From: Paraburkholderia metrosideri
GTDB lineage: Bacteria; Pseudomonadota; Gammaproteobacteria; Burkholderiales; Burkholderiaceae
Assembly: GCF_904848625.1 (NCBI RefSeq)
Contig: NZ_CAJHCP010000013.1
Span: 62,001-126,000 of the forward strand
Length of the DNA stretch: 64,000 bases
Direction of reading: 5' to 3'
A program made the position numbers and the translations under genes. Shown in pieces: positions 16,429-25,288 of this stretch. Numbering within the stretch: the stretch's first letter is position 1; each line of letters opens with the position of its first letter. The notes below the pieces were generated by a model, which saw nothing but the letters and a program-made list of their open reading frames with translations, ran no database searches and was not told where the DNA came from.

Positions 16429-18189
16429 ATGATCTCGAGAAGCGGGCTGTGGCGCGCGTGTGGGCGCGTGTCGGCGTGGCTGGGTGCGTGCTGTGTGCTG
16501 GTACTGGCCGCCATATGGAGCGGCGACGCGTCTGCGGAGCTGGCCGCCGGTCCATGCCGGGACCTGACATGCGGACCACACAGGCCGCCGCTACCGTCGA
16601 AAAAAAGCTGTCAAAAACTGAACGGGTTGGCCATCCGGGCCCACGAGATCGGCCTGCCGACAACCGGCGCCGTCGTCACATCGACGACACAGATGGCGGC
16701 AAGCGGCAGCGGGGCGACGGCTACCGGGTCGTACTGCCTCGTGGCCGGCGCGATTCATCCGGTCGATCCGTCCGCACCGGACATCCTGTTCAACATCGCG
16801 TTGCCGGACCAGTGGAATAACAGGATCCTGATGCTCGGCGGCGGCGGCTTCGACGGCTCGATCCCCGCCGTGACCGGCAACGTGCCGAGCGCGCCACCCG
16901 ATCTGCCGGGACCGCTGTCGCGCGGCTATGCGGTGTTCGCGAGCGATTCCGGGCACGAGGCAACGAACGGCGCGGTGAGCGGCGCGTTCTCTGTCAACGC
17001 CGAGGCGTACGACAACTTCATGGGTGAAGCGCTGAAGAAGACGCACGACGCCGCGCTCGTGATCATCGACGCGCATTACGGCGCGCATCCGCACAAGGCC
17101 TATTTCGCGGGCGGCTCGACTGGCGGGCGCGAGGCGCTGACCGTAGCGCAGCGCTGGCCGCAGGACTGGGACGGTGTGATCGCCTTCTATCCCGCGTACG
17201 ACTTCACGACGCTGAGCCTGCAGCAGTTGCGCGTGACAGAAGGCTTCGCGGCGCCGGGCGCGTACCTCGACACCGCGCAGCGCGCGCTGCTGCTCAAAGC
17301 GGTGATGCAGGCATGCGACGGACTTGACGGCGTCGTCGACGGGCTGATCAGCAACGTGCAGGCGTGCAATGCAACGTTCAACCCGGCGACGAGCGACGTC
17401 GACGGCAAGCCACTGCGCTGCGCCGGCGGTACGGCGCATGGCGACACGTGCCTGTCCGACCGGCAGATCGCGGCGCTAACCACAATGAACACGCCACTCG
17501 TGTTTGCGTATCCGCTTGAAAACGGCGAAATGCAGTATCCGGGCTATAACGTGTATGGCGCGGATCTGGGGGTGGGCAGCAGTTCGCCGCTCGAGCCGAC
17601 GATCACGGAGCTCGCGCTCGGTACGACGCAACCAACGTATCCACTGCTGAGCACCGCGATGTTCGACGGACAGATCAGCGACCAGTTCGTCCGCTACACG
17701 GTGATGAACAACCCGAACTTCGACTCGCTGACGTTCAATCCGGCGCTCGCAGGTCATTGGTCCGGGCGAATCAGCATGCTGTCGGGACTCGACGCGACCG
17801 ACGCGAATTTGACGCCCTTCATGCAGCGCGGCGGCAAGCTGCTGATGGCGCACGGCACCGTGGACCAGACTGTCAGCACGCGAGCGACTGAAATCTACTA
17901 TCAGCGCCTGCTGTTTACGATGGGCTTTAGGGCCGTCGAGTCGTTCGTGCGCTTCTACGAGATTCCGGGGATGCAACACGCGATCGGCACCGAGTTCAAC
18001 GCGTCGTGGGACTCGCTCACGGCGTTGCAGAACTGGGTCGAGTACGGGACGCCGCCGGTGCATCAGGTGGACACCGATACCGCGGGCGTGCCGGGACGCA
18101 CGCGGCCGCTGTGCCCGTACCCAACGTGGCCCAGCTATAACGGCGCGGGCGACGTGAACAGCTCGGCGTCGTTTACCTGCGTGCAGTAA
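16429..18189 (+). CDS. Exported tannase/feruloyl esterase family alpha/beta-hydrolase
   Basis: 586 residues from the ATG at 16429, which has a strong GGAAGGAG; an upstream ATG at 16378 lacks one. A signal peptide (hydrophobic 17-30, Asp-Ala-Ser-Ala near 36) directs export. The nucleophile is Ser230 in Gly-Gly-Ser-Thr-Gly-Gly-Arg, the acid Asp479 in His-Gly-Thr-Val-Asp, and the base His517 in Pro-Gly-Met-Gln-His. In the family's CS-D-HC motif a disulfide joins the residues beside Ser and His; here they are Gly229 and Ala518, so both cysteines are gone together. It probably hydrolyses an ester of a plant phenolic or similar acid, but the exact substrate is open. No partner gene is adjacent. Confidence 0.88.
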   Translation: MISRSGLWRACGRVSAWLGACCVLVLAAIWSGDASAELAAGPCRDLTCGPHRPPLPSKKSCQKLNGLAIRAHEIGLPTTGAVVTSTTQMAASGSGATATGSYCLVAGAIHPVDPSAPDILFNIALPDQWNNRILMLGGGGFDGSIPAVTGNVPSAPPDLPGPLSRGYAVFASDSGHEATNGAVSGAFSVNAEAYDNFMGEALKKTHDAALVIIDAHYGAHPHKAYFAGGSTGGREALTVAQRWPQDWDGVIAFYPAYDFTTLSLQQLRVTEGFAAPGAYLDTAQRALLLKAVMQACDGLDGVVDGLISNVQACNATFNPATSDVDGKPLRCAGGTAHGDTCLSDRQIAALTTMNTPLVFAYPLENGEMQYPGYNVYGADLGVGSSSPLEPTITELALGTTQPTYPLLSTAMFDGQISDQFVRYTVMNNPNFDSLTFNPALAGHWSGRISMLSGLDATDANLTPFMQRGGKLLMAHGTVDQTVSTRATEIYYQRLLFTMGFRAVESFVRFYEIPGMQHAIGTEFNASWDSLTALQNWVEYGTPPVHQVDTDTAGVPGRTRPLCPYPTWPSYNGAGDVNSSASFTCVQ

Positions 18190-18204
18190 TAGCGCACGCA
18201 GGCG

Positions 18205-18248
18205 GAGACGCGCGAACGGCTACCACGCCCGTTGTCGTCGCGCGTCTC
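18205..18248 (+). terminator. Long GC hairpin after the tannase gene
   Basis: GAGACGCGCGA at 18205-18215 is matched exactly by TCGCGCGTCTC at 18238-18248, an 11-bp stem starting 16 bp after the stop, with further AACGG/CCGTT complementarity inside the loop. No T-run follows, so termination may be factor-dependent; the hairpin could also stabilise the 3' end. Confidence 0.5.
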
Positions 18249-18615
18249 GCGTCAGTTGCAATCTGGACAGCCGAAGGTGTCATCACGCCGTCGAACACGA
18301 CACAAGCGTGACGCATAGTCGACGATCTTGCTCGGAACGGCGAATGTCCCTTCCTGGCCGATATCGCCAGGTCGATGACCGGATCTGATTGCCACCATTT
18401 TCATCCACTGGCTTTGGCGTCACTGAAATGAACCCACACTGCCGGCCAGTCGCGCATTCAACCTCGCAAGCCGAATCGGCGACAATCCTTCATTCGCCCC
18501 GGCTCCGTCATGAGGTTCAGACATGTCGCCAGCCAGAACAAACGGAGCGAGATTAAACACGCCTGAAGTCTCCCGCCGTATTCGCATAACACGCTACCAA
18601 CAAAGAGAGTTCGGC
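18249..18615. other. Non-coding stretch
   Basis: No recognisable gene. The frame of the next gene stays open back to 18523, but that part has no protein character. Confidence 0.35.
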
Positions 18616-19143
18616 ATGTCAACGACGCATCTGCGCCAGTATCACAAAGGCATCGAACAGTGGTTGGCTCGACCCTACGTAGCCGAACGCTTCACGACGG
18701 CGTTTGGATCAAGGCTCGCCATGATTTCTATCGTGATATGTTTTTCGATGTCAGCCCAGATCGCGATCAGCGCCGTCGTGTTCGCTTTTACAGGGCAAAG
18801 GACGCTTGCGACTCACGCGCTAGCTGGGTATTCCCCCATCTTGCAGCTATTTGGCGGCTCGCTCCTCGCCCCTCTGCTAGAAACCCTGCTTGTTCAGGTA
18901 ACCGGAATTTTCATTTTCCGAAGACTCCTGCGCGCGAACTGGACCGTATCGTGCGTCGCAGTCGGATGTATTTTCGGTGCACTTCACGGTTATGGAGGCG
19001 CAGCCTTACTGAAGCTGTCGTTGACTGGGGTTCTTCTCACAGCGGTGTACGTGATTGAAAAGAGAAAGAAGGGAAAGCCGATACTCATGACGTTTGCTGT
19101 GCACAGCATCTACAACACTATCTTGTGGACAGGCTGGAACTAA
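18616..19143 (+). CDS. CPBP-family (Abi/Rce1-like) membrane protein
   Basis: 175-residue membrane protein with about four hydrophobic helices. The start at 18616 is favoured by AAAGAGAG upstream. It retains CPBP-type elements: Pro-Leu-Leu-Glu-Thr at motif 1, Phe-Gly-Ala-Leu-His-Gly at motif 2 and His-Ser-Ile-Tyr-Asn near the C-terminus. Motif 1 is normally Glu-Glu-x-x-x-Arg; here it is Glu-Thr-x-x-x-Gln, so activity as an intramembrane protease is doubtful. Family members process prenylated proteins or act in bacteriocin immunity; no such partner is adjacent. Confidence 0.6.
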   Translation: MSTTHLRQYHKGIEQWLARPYVAERFTTAFGSRLAMISIVICFSMSAQIAISAVVFAFTGQRTLATHALAGYSPILQLFGGSLLAPLLETLLVQVTGIFIFRRLLRANWTVSCVAVGCIFGALHGYGGAALLKLSLTGVLLTAVYVIEKRKKGKPILMTFAVHSIYNTILWTGWN

Positions 19144-19467
19144 GGCCGGCATATAAAACCCTTCGCGCGGCTGACCGATGTGAACGGTGCAGCCCGACCG
19201 GCTTTGAATATTCGATACGGTCGCCGGGCGTCCGCCTTCAGCCCATCTTAACGACCATAGTGAGCCGTGAACCCTCATTCGACTGCGGCGAAGTTTGCGT
19301 CCCGCCCGTGGCATCACTCACGCGCCGATTTGCCGGCCAGAGTGAGAGAGGCGTGATGCATTAAGGTCTGCCCGGTTTTGCGGTGACAGCGCCGTCGAAT
19401 GCGTCCAGAGCTCTGTAGCAGGGCGTCCCGATTGGCAGATACGCCCCTCCCACCAAAGCACTCATCC
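19144..19467. other. Non-coding stretch between convergent genes
   Basis: Between the CPBP gene and the dehydrogenase stop. I see neither a gene nor a convincing intrinsic terminator. Confidence 0.35.
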
Positions 19468-20535
19468 TCATTTCATTCTCGGCTGGACGACGATTTTCAC
19501 TGCTGATTCATTGTTGTGAATCAGGGTCTCAAATCCTTTCGAAATCAGGTCATCCAGTTGAATGCGTTGGGTGATGAACGGCTCCAGATTGATCTTCCCG
19601 TCCTCCACCAGCTTGATGGTTTCCTGATGGTCGTTGCAGTACGCGATCGTGCCGCGCATGTCCAACTCCTTCATGACTACGCTGTGTACGTTCACAGTGG
19701 CGGGATGGCTCCAGATAGATACGATCACTACCACGCCGGTAGGTTTGGCCGCGGCCACCAACGTGTCAAGGACCTTGTTCACGCTTGAGCATTCGAACGC
19801 CACGTCCACACCTTTGCCGCCGGTGATCTTCATCACTTCCGCGACCACATCCACTTCGGTTGGATCCAGGATGTGATCGCTTACGCCGGATTCGCGGGCC
19901 TTTTCCTTGCGTGCAGCGCTCAGTTCCGTAACGATGACGCGCACACCTTTGGCCTTCAGGATCGCTGACAGTAGCAGACCAATAGGACCCGCTCCACCGA
20001 CCAACGCCACGTCGCCAGGCTTCGCGCCACTGCGGGTGAAGGCGTGGTGCCCCACCGACAGAGGCTCGATCAGGGCAGCCTGATCCAGCGGAATAGCGTT
20101 GGAGATGGGGTGCACCCAACGGCGTTTGACAGCGATCTTTTCGGACAAGCCACCGCCACGCCCACCCAGACCGATGAAATTCATATTCCTGGACAAGTGA
20201 TATTTATCGCCTGGCCCCGTGGGCACGTCGTCGGCGACGATGTAGGGTTCCACTACCACATGCTGGCCGACTTCGATGTCGCGCACGCCTTCTCCCACGG
20301 CATACACCACGCCAGAAAATTCATGGCCCATCGTCACGGGAGCCGACTCCCCGGAGATTGGATGCGGATGACCGCAAGGAGGAATGAAAATAGGCCCCTC
20401 CATGAATTCGTGCAAATCTGTACCGCAGATTCCGCACCAGGCCACGTCAATGCCAACGGTGCCCGGTTCCACGACAGGCTCCGGTATGTCTTCAATGCGG
20501 ATATCTTTGCGATCATAAAAACGTGCTGCTTTCAT
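19468..20535 (-). CDS. Zinc-dependent 2,3-butanediol-type dehydrogenase
   Basis: 355-residue medium-chain dehydrogenase. Catalytic zinc ligands are visible in Trp-Cys-Gly-Ile-Cys-Gly-Thr-Asp and Met-Gly-His-Glu-Phe, and the NAD fold in Val-Gly-Gly-Ala-Gly-Pro-Ile-Gly. Overall the sequence follows (R,R)-butanediol dehydrogenases that interconvert acetoin and 2,3-butanediol. The lobe that normally holds four structural-zinc cysteines has none: it reads Val-Glu-Pro-Tyr-Ile-Val-Ala-Asp-Asp. I recall a subgroup of this family with the same feature. No acetoin cleavage genes are adjacent, so the physiological substrate is not fixed. Confidence 0.85.
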   Translation of the reverse strand: MKAARFYDRKDIRIEDIPEPVVEPGTVGIDVAWCGICGTDLHEFMEGPIFIPPCGHPHPISGESAPVTMGHEFSGVVYAVGEGVRDIEVGQHVVVEPYIVADDVPTGPGDKYHLSRNMNFIGLGGRGGGLSEKIAVKRRWVHPISNAIPLDQAALIEPLSVGHHAFTRSGAKPGDVALVGGAGPIGLLLSAILKAKGVRVIVTELSAARKEKARESGVSDHILDPTEVDVVAEVMKITGGKGVDVAFECSSVNKVLDTLVAAAKPTGVVVIVSIWSHPATVNVHSVVMKELDMRGTIAYCNDHQETIKLVEDGKINLEPFITQRIQLDDLISKGFETLIHNNESAVKIVVQPRMK

Positions 20536-21534
20536 GGTTCGTATCCCTTAACTGGTTTCGAATGAGATCATCCTGGACCGCTCGTTCTTTGCTCCGACAT
20601 GAGATCGAGGAATGCTGTAGATCGGCTGACTCACCTTGAGACCTGGCACTCAACACAGTATTCCACCGCCATCGCCAACGGTGCTTGATGCGCCTGATGT
20701 CTGAGCGTGCCTATTCGAATAAGTACAGAAGATCTTGTCGGTTCATTCCGGGCGAGTTGGTCGGATTCTTCTCCGACTCGATCGCGACTCACGCGCAGTC
20801 GACCTCGTTGCGCACGATGTCGTGCGGATTCGCCCCCCTGACCGTGTGCCTGGTATCGACTCCTCGTGTTGACATACTTCGTGAAGCTGATATTCAGTGA
20901 GGCTGTGCAACACCGACGCGACTGCTTCGCACATCCCATCAGTTCTCGACCCGCCCGTACCTCAACGGTGTGAGCGTTGTAGCACGCGTGCGCATGAAGA
21001 TCACATTGCGATGCACCATCGTCTTGATTGAGAATTTTGTCTCAGGCTGGCTGGAATGAAGACGCCATAAGCCGTGTTGCCAGCTTCGCAGTTGGCTCCA
21101 GCGATAACGAAAATGAGGGAACTGCTGTGTCAGATCGAGAGGACGATCTGGGCAGTAGGAATCCCGACGCAAACAGTCGAACAGGGATCGTCAAAACTGC
21201 ATCGCCCGCAAAGCAGAACCGGCTGCGTGACTATCTTCAATCGGAGGTAGTCATTCTTTCTCTGCTCAATCTTGCGCTTTGATCGTAAAGCCGTTGCTGT
21301 TCACCGACTTAAGCAATGCGGTTTAGTGATGCACATGCCCGAGCAACCAGGATCCTTTGGCGTGAGTCATGAAGCGTCACACACCGCTCACTGAATTTCT
21401 AAACTCCGTGGATCTCGCCGCCTAAGTTCGTGTTAGATCGTGCGCAACTATTTTGCTTGACCACTAAGCACAGTTTCCAGCCGCCGCCTGCAAAGCGAAG
21501 AAATACGTACCGTCGCAATTTTGTTTAAATTCAC
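20536..21534. other. About 1 kb without a recognisable gene
   Basis: Short frames occur on both strands (for example minus 20631-20939, plus 21028-21282), none with recognisable domains or a good Shine-Dalgarno. Lower GC in parts suggests old insertions or decayed genes. It must contain the dehydrogenase promoter at its left end. Confidence 0.35.
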
Positions 21535-21549
21535 TAGACGACTGGTCTA
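21535..21549. promoter_or_regulatory. NemR-type operator, copy 1
   Basis: TAGAC-N5-GTCTA is a perfect inverted repeat 20 bp upstream of the TetR start. The spacer GACTG and flanks are repeated almost exactly at 22231-22245 in front of the next gene. It resembles the TAGACC/GGTCTA box of E. coli NemR. Confidence 0.7.
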
Positions 21550-21569
21550 CTTCACGCTACAGTCTGTCC

Positions 21570-22175
21570 ATGGCAACCGCAAACACATTTGAAACCACCG
21601 ACGTCCGCGAGAACATCATTGCCGTTGGTCAACGGCTGATCGGCGCCAGAGGCTTTTCGGCCGTTGGCCTGAATGAGATTCTGTCGGTGGCGGGTGTGCC
21701 CAAGGGCTCGTTCTATCACTACTTCGGTTCGAAAGATGCGTTTGGCGTAGCGCTACTCGACAGTTACTTCGACGAATATCTGAATGACCTCGATCGCACG
21801 CTCGCAGAGCCAGGACTGAACATGGCGCAGCGGCTAATGAATTACTGGCGCATCTGGCAGGAAACCCAGTCGTTCTACGACTGTCAAGGCAAGTGTCTCG
21901 CAGTCAAACTGGGCGCCGAAGTGGCGGACATGTCGGAAGCGATGCGCGCCACCCTCAATCGCGGCACGGCTGGAATTGTCAGCCGGCTCGCAAATGCCAT
22001 TGAAACCGGTGTCGTCGAAGGGACGTTATCGATCGAAGGCGATCCGGAAAGCATCGCGCAGAGCCTTTACCAGCTGTGGCTTGGCGCCAGCATCATGGTT
22101 AAGATTGTGCGCAACCTGGAGCCGTTCAAGGTGGCGATGTTGGCCACGCAGCAGATGCTTCGCCTTGCCCCGTGA
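21570..22175 (+). CDS. TetR-family regulator, NemR-like
   Basis: 201 residues. The N-terminal helix-turn-helix shows Phe-Ser-Ala-Val-Gly-Leu-Asn-Glu-Ile-Leu, Gly-Val-Pro-Lys-Gly-Ser-Phe-Tyr-His-Tyr-Phe-Gly-Ser-Lys. The ligand domain has Asp-Cys-Gln-Gly-Lys-Cys-Leu-Ala-Val-Lys-Leu, placing Cys105 and Cys109 near the redox cysteine (Cys106) of E. coli NemR, a repressor inactivated by electrophiles and bleach. Its promoter and that of the following DJ-1-like gene carry the same palindrome, so autoregulation plus control of that gene is likely. Confidence 0.85.
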   Translation: MATANTFETTDVRENIIAVGQRLIGARGFSAVGLNEILSVAGVPKGSFYHYFGSKDAFGVALLDSYFDEYLNDLDRTLAEPGLNMAQRLMNYWRIWQETQSFYDCQGKCLAVKLGAEVADMSEAMRATLNRGTAGIVSRLANAIETGVVEGTLSIEGDPESIAQSLYQLWLGASIMVKIVRNLEPFKVAMLATQQMLRLAP

Positions 22176-22191
22176 CGAATAACGGCGGCAA

Positions 22192-22219
22192 GCGCACTTC
22201 TTCGGAAGTGCCTTTTTTT
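22192..22219 (+). terminator. Intrinsic terminator of the TetR gene
   Basis: GCACTTC (22194-22200), TTCG loop, GAAGTGC (22205-22211), then a run of seven T. This is a textbook rho-independent terminator 17 bp past the stop, so the DJ-1-like gene downstream needs its own promoter. Confidence 0.85.
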
Positions 22220-22230
22220 CGCTCATTCAC

Positions 22231-22245
22231 AAGACGACTGGTCTA
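22231..22245. promoter_or_regulatory. NemR-type operator, copy 2
   Basis: AAGAC-GACTG-GTCTA, identical to copy 1 except at its first base; identity extends through ATTCAC on the left and CT on the right. It lies 62 bp before the DJ-1-like start and right after the terminator, as expected for an operator of a separate promoter. Confidence 0.7.
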
Positions 22246-22307
22246 CTATTGAAGCAATTCGTTCGCCGATTTACCGACTCACCCCACTCACCCGACGGAG
22301 AAGCAAC

Positions 22308-23000
22308 ATGAAAGTACTGATGGTTCTGACCTCGCATGACCAATTGGGCAACACGGGCCGCAAGACAGGCTTCTGGCTCGAAGAACTCGCTGCACCCTAC
22401 TACGCGTTCAAGGAGGCCGGCGTGGAAATCGTACTCGCTTCACCTAAGGGTGGTCAGCCACCGCTCGATCCGAAGAGCAACGAGCCTGCCAATCAGACCG
22501 ACATGACGCGCCGCTTCGAACTCGACTCGCAGGCTACGGCTCAGCTTGCCAGCACAGTGCGGCTTGATAGCGTGTCGCAGGCCGACTTCGACACGGTCTT
22601 CTATCCGGGCGGTCATGGCCCGTTGTGGGATCTCGCCGAAGACAAAGATTCGATCGCCCTGATCGAATCCTTCATTGGCGCCGGCAAGCCGGTCGCGCTG
22701 GTCTGCCACGCACCGGGCGTTCTGCGCCATGTTCGTGCGTCAGATGGTGCGCCGCTGGTCAACGGCAAGAAAGTCACCGGCTTTACCAACTCTGAGGAAG
22801 CCGCGGTCGGACTGACCGACATCGTGCCGTTCCTCGTCGAAGACGAACTCAAGGCCAAGGGCGGCATTTATTCGAAAGCCGACGACTGGGCGCCGTACGT
22901 CGTCACCGATGGTCTGCTGATCACCGGACAAAACCCCGCTTCGTCGGCACCGGCCGCAGCCGTTCTGCTGAAGCACCCGGCACTGGCGGCGAACTCCTGA
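22308..23000 (+). CDS. DJ-1/PfpI family protein (glyoxalase III / Hsp31-like)
   Basis: 230 residues. Nucleophile Cys133 sits in Leu-Val-Cys-His-Ala-Pro-Gly-Val, and an acidic partner (Glu26) in Gly-Phe-Trp-Leu-Glu-Glu. The Phe-Tyr-Pro-Gly-Gly-His-Gly element at 98-104 precedes the elbow, as in type-1 amidotransferase-like class proteins. The family includes cofactor-independent glyoxalases and deglycase-like stress proteins. Control by a NemR-like repressor fits detoxification of reactive carbonyls or electrophiles. Start preceded by GGAG. Confidence 0.88.
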   Translation: MKVLMVLTSHDQLGNTGRKTGFWLEELAAPYYAFKEAGVEIVLASPKGGQPPLDPKSNEPANQTDMTRRFELDSQATAQLASTVRLDSVSQADFDTVFYPGGHGPLWDLAEDKDSIALIESFIGAGKPVALVCHAPGVLRHVRASDGAPLVNGKKVTGFTNSEEAAVGLTDIVPFLVEDELKAKGGIYSKADDWAPYVVTDGLLITGQNPASSAPAAAVLLKHPALAANS

Positions 23001-23067
23001 AGGCAGCGGAAGCGTTGACGCGACGTGTATCTCAACCTTGAATACGTGAGGCGGGGCGGCCACCCGC

Positions 23068-24468
23068 TCACACGCAAGGGTCGACCGGAGAAGCCGGCAC
23101 GCCGCGCGCTTCGATCGCTTCGCCCGCGAGCAGGCAGAGGTCCTCGCGATAATGCGCCGCGACGATCTGGACACCCACGGGCACGCCGCCGATGAGTTGC
23201 GTCGTGACAGCGAGGCCCGGGAGCCCCATCGCCGGCAGCGCGCGCATCGTGAGTTGCGCTTCCCACACCCGATCGAAACCCGCCGCACCTTGTTGATCCA
23301 GGTCATCAGGAAACGGAAGCTCCCCGGAAACTGGCATCAACACGACCGCATACTGATCGAGGAACAGGCGCCATTGACGCAACAGCGTAGTGCGTCGCAC
23401 CAGCGAACGGCTGATGACGTCAGCGGGAAGATCTTTCACCTTAAGCCGCGCGGCGTCGACGACAGCCTGGGCACCCGGATCGCCGTCGCGCGCAACCGAG
23501 TCGACCAGCGCGTCGAAGCCGTCGCCAAGCCACAGCCGTTCCTGCAACAGCGCGGTTTCGCGCATCGACGGCGTGTCGTCGATTTCTTCGATCGTCCAGC
23601 CCGCGTCGGCAAGGCGTTGCGCGGCGTCCCGCAATGCGTCTTCCACTTCTCTGGCGATCTGCATGCCGCCCGGACGCAGACAGAGTGCGGCGCGCAGTGG
23701 TACGTCGCGCCCGACCAGCGGCATCGGCATATACCAGGGGTCGCGCAGATCGGGCGCCGCGAGCGCGAGAAGGCCGAGCCGCAGATCGCCGATCGTACGT
23801 GCCATCGGGCCTGCTGCCGACATCAATTGCGCACCGATTGCGCGCTCCGGCGACGAGGCATTGAACACCGGCACGCGCCCCGATGTCGGCCGAAGTCCAT
23901 GTACGCCACACGCGTAGGCCGGGTAGCGTACCGAGCCGCCGATATCGGTGCCGAGTGCGATCTGACCAATACCTGCGGTGACCGCTGCCGCGCCGCCACC
24001 TGACGAGCCGCCAGGCGTGATCGACGGATTGTGCGGATTCAACGTGCGCCCATGAACCTGATTCGACGTGAACCAGCGTAAAGCGAAGGTCGGCGAATTG
24101 GTGCGACCGAGCATGATTGCGCCGGCCTTTTGCAGGTTATCCACGGCGGGGCTGCTGACTTCAGCAATCAGGTTTTCCTGAAGACGCGTGCCGTTGGTGG
24201 TGGCAAAACCGGCGTGATCGATGTTGATCTTGGTGGTGACCGGTACGCCTGCAAGCGGCCCCGGATCCTCGCCGCGCGCAATCGCCCGGTCGATGTCGTC
24301 CGCCTGTTGAAGCACCCATTCGGGCCGATGCGCGACAACCGCGTTGATCGTCGGATTCACCGCGTCCAGACGCTGAAGCGCGGACTCCGCCGCCTCGCGC
24401 GCGGACACTTCGCGGGTTTTCACACGCCTGGCCAGTTCAACTGCGGACAAACGCCATAGTTCACTCAT
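23068..24468 (-). CDS. Amidase signature family enzyme
   Basis: 466 residues from the ATG at 24468 (GGAGG upstream; an earlier in-frame ATG at 24486 lacks support). The Ser-cisSer-Lys triad is complete: Lys80 in Val-Thr-Thr-Lys-Ile-Asn, Ser155 in Gly-Gly-Ser-Ser-Gly-Gly-Gly, and nucleophile Ser179 in Asp-Ile-Gly-Gly-Ser-Val-Arg. Length and spacing match aliphatic/aryl amidases and GatA-like enzymes; no GatB or GatC is nearby, so a stand-alone catabolic amidase is likely. It is convergent with the DJ-1-like gene. Confidence 0.92.
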   Translation of the reverse strand: MSELWRLSAVELARRVKTREVSAREAAESALQRLDAVNPTINAVVAHRPEWVLQQADDIDRAIARGEDPGPLAGVPVTTKINIDHAGFATTNGTRLQENLIAEVSSPAVDNLQKAGAIMLGRTNSPTFALRWFTSNQVHGRTLNPHNPSITPGGSSGGGAAAVTAGIGQIALGTDIGGSVRYPAYACGVHGLRPTSGRVPVFNASSPERAIGAQLMSAAGPMARTIGDLRLGLLALAAPDLRDPWYMPMPLVGRDVPLRAALCLRPGGMQIAREVEDALRDAAQRLADAGWTIEEIDDTPSMRETALLQERLWLGDGFDALVDSVARDGDPGAQAVVDAARLKVKDLPADVISRSLVRRTTLLRQWRLFLDQYAVVLMPVSGELPFPDDLDQQGAAGFDRVWEAQLTMRALPAMGLPGLAVTTQLIGGVPVGVQIVAAHYREDLCLLAGEAIEARGVPASPVDPCV

Positions 24469-24733
24469 GTTGCCTCCAGTAAGCATGCTGTACGGAATCC
24501 GGTTGCGAGCGCCTTGGCGCGCCGCCGCCCGCGCCCGGAACGAATCGTTTTCTCAGACCTTTATTTAACCGGTTCGACGTATCTGATGTATGTCCGTCGG
24601 CAGGAGAAATGCAAGCTACTTTTTCCAGGTGCGCTGCGGATACATTGCGACACGCATGCCGCGCCGTGAGCGGCCGAGGGTTTATGAAATTGGACCGAAA
24701 CCTAAGTGGTGAAGCGCGATCTGCGAGGTTCGC

Positions 24734-25171
24734 TCAGCCCATCGGCAGATCGGTGCAGTGCTCGATGGCCTCGACGAGGATCATCTGATCCTCGTTGGTC
24801 GGCACGCGCACTCCACGAGCACGTGGGCGAAACACGCGATCGCCACGTCTGATGGTGCGGCCTGTCAGCGCGCAGATGGACGTGACGCGGGACCGGCCGC
24901 TGCACCAGATCTGCTCGATATAGCGGCCCGTGCACGAATCGCTCCACGACACGCTGATCGTGGCCGACGACAACCATTCGGTTACGATGATCTGGGCGGG
25001 TCGCGTCACCACGCGATAGTGCGGTTCGGCCGCGAGTGAGCGCGAGTTGGCACGGCACCGTGTCAGTGCCGCGCGGCGCTTTATGGCACACGCATCGAGT
25101 TGTTCCGCAGAGGGATCGAGGACGTTCAGCAGTGTGCGAACCACGATGTTGTCGTCAGATAGCGACGTCAT
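24734..25171 (-). CDS. DUF3331 domain-containing protein
   Basis: 145 residues of unknown function. The C-terminal half carries the features I associate with this Burkholderia-enriched family: Val-Ser-Trp-Ser-Asp, Tyr-x-Glu-Gln-Ile-Trp, Cys-Ala-Leu-Thr-Gly-Arg-x-Ile-Arg-Arg-Gly-Asp and a final Met-Ile-Leu. The start at 25171 has GGAG 12 bp upstream. No membrane segment or signal peptide is seen. It lies downstream of the BON gene on the same strand beyond a strong hairpin. Confidence 0.7.
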   Translation of the reverse strand: MTSLSDDNIVVRTLLNVLDPSAEQLDACAIKRRAALTRCRANSRSLAAEPHYRVVTRPAQIIVTEWLSSATISVSWSDSCTGRYIEQIWCSGRSRVTSICALTGRTIRRGDRVFRPRARGVRVPTNEDQMILVEAIEHCTDLPMG

Positions 25172-25221
25172 CGATTGATCTCCAGTAGCCGGTGTGGTCG
25201 TAGGACGAAAGCGGCCGCGCT

Positions 25222-25274
25222 CACACGGTATCGCACGACGGCAACGTACGCGTCGTGCGATACATCAGCGTGTG
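25222..25274. terminator. Strong inverted repeat between BON and DUF3331 genes
   Basis: GTATCGCACGACG (25228-25240) and CGTCGTGCGATAC (25251-25263) form a perfect 13-bp stem around a 10-base loop, with outer arms CACACG/CGTGTG after a small bulge. It lies just past the BON stop on the minus strand. There is no T-run, so it is either a factor-dependent terminator or a structured RNA element. Confidence 0.5.
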
Positions 25275-25288
25275 CCAACGCGGCGAGC

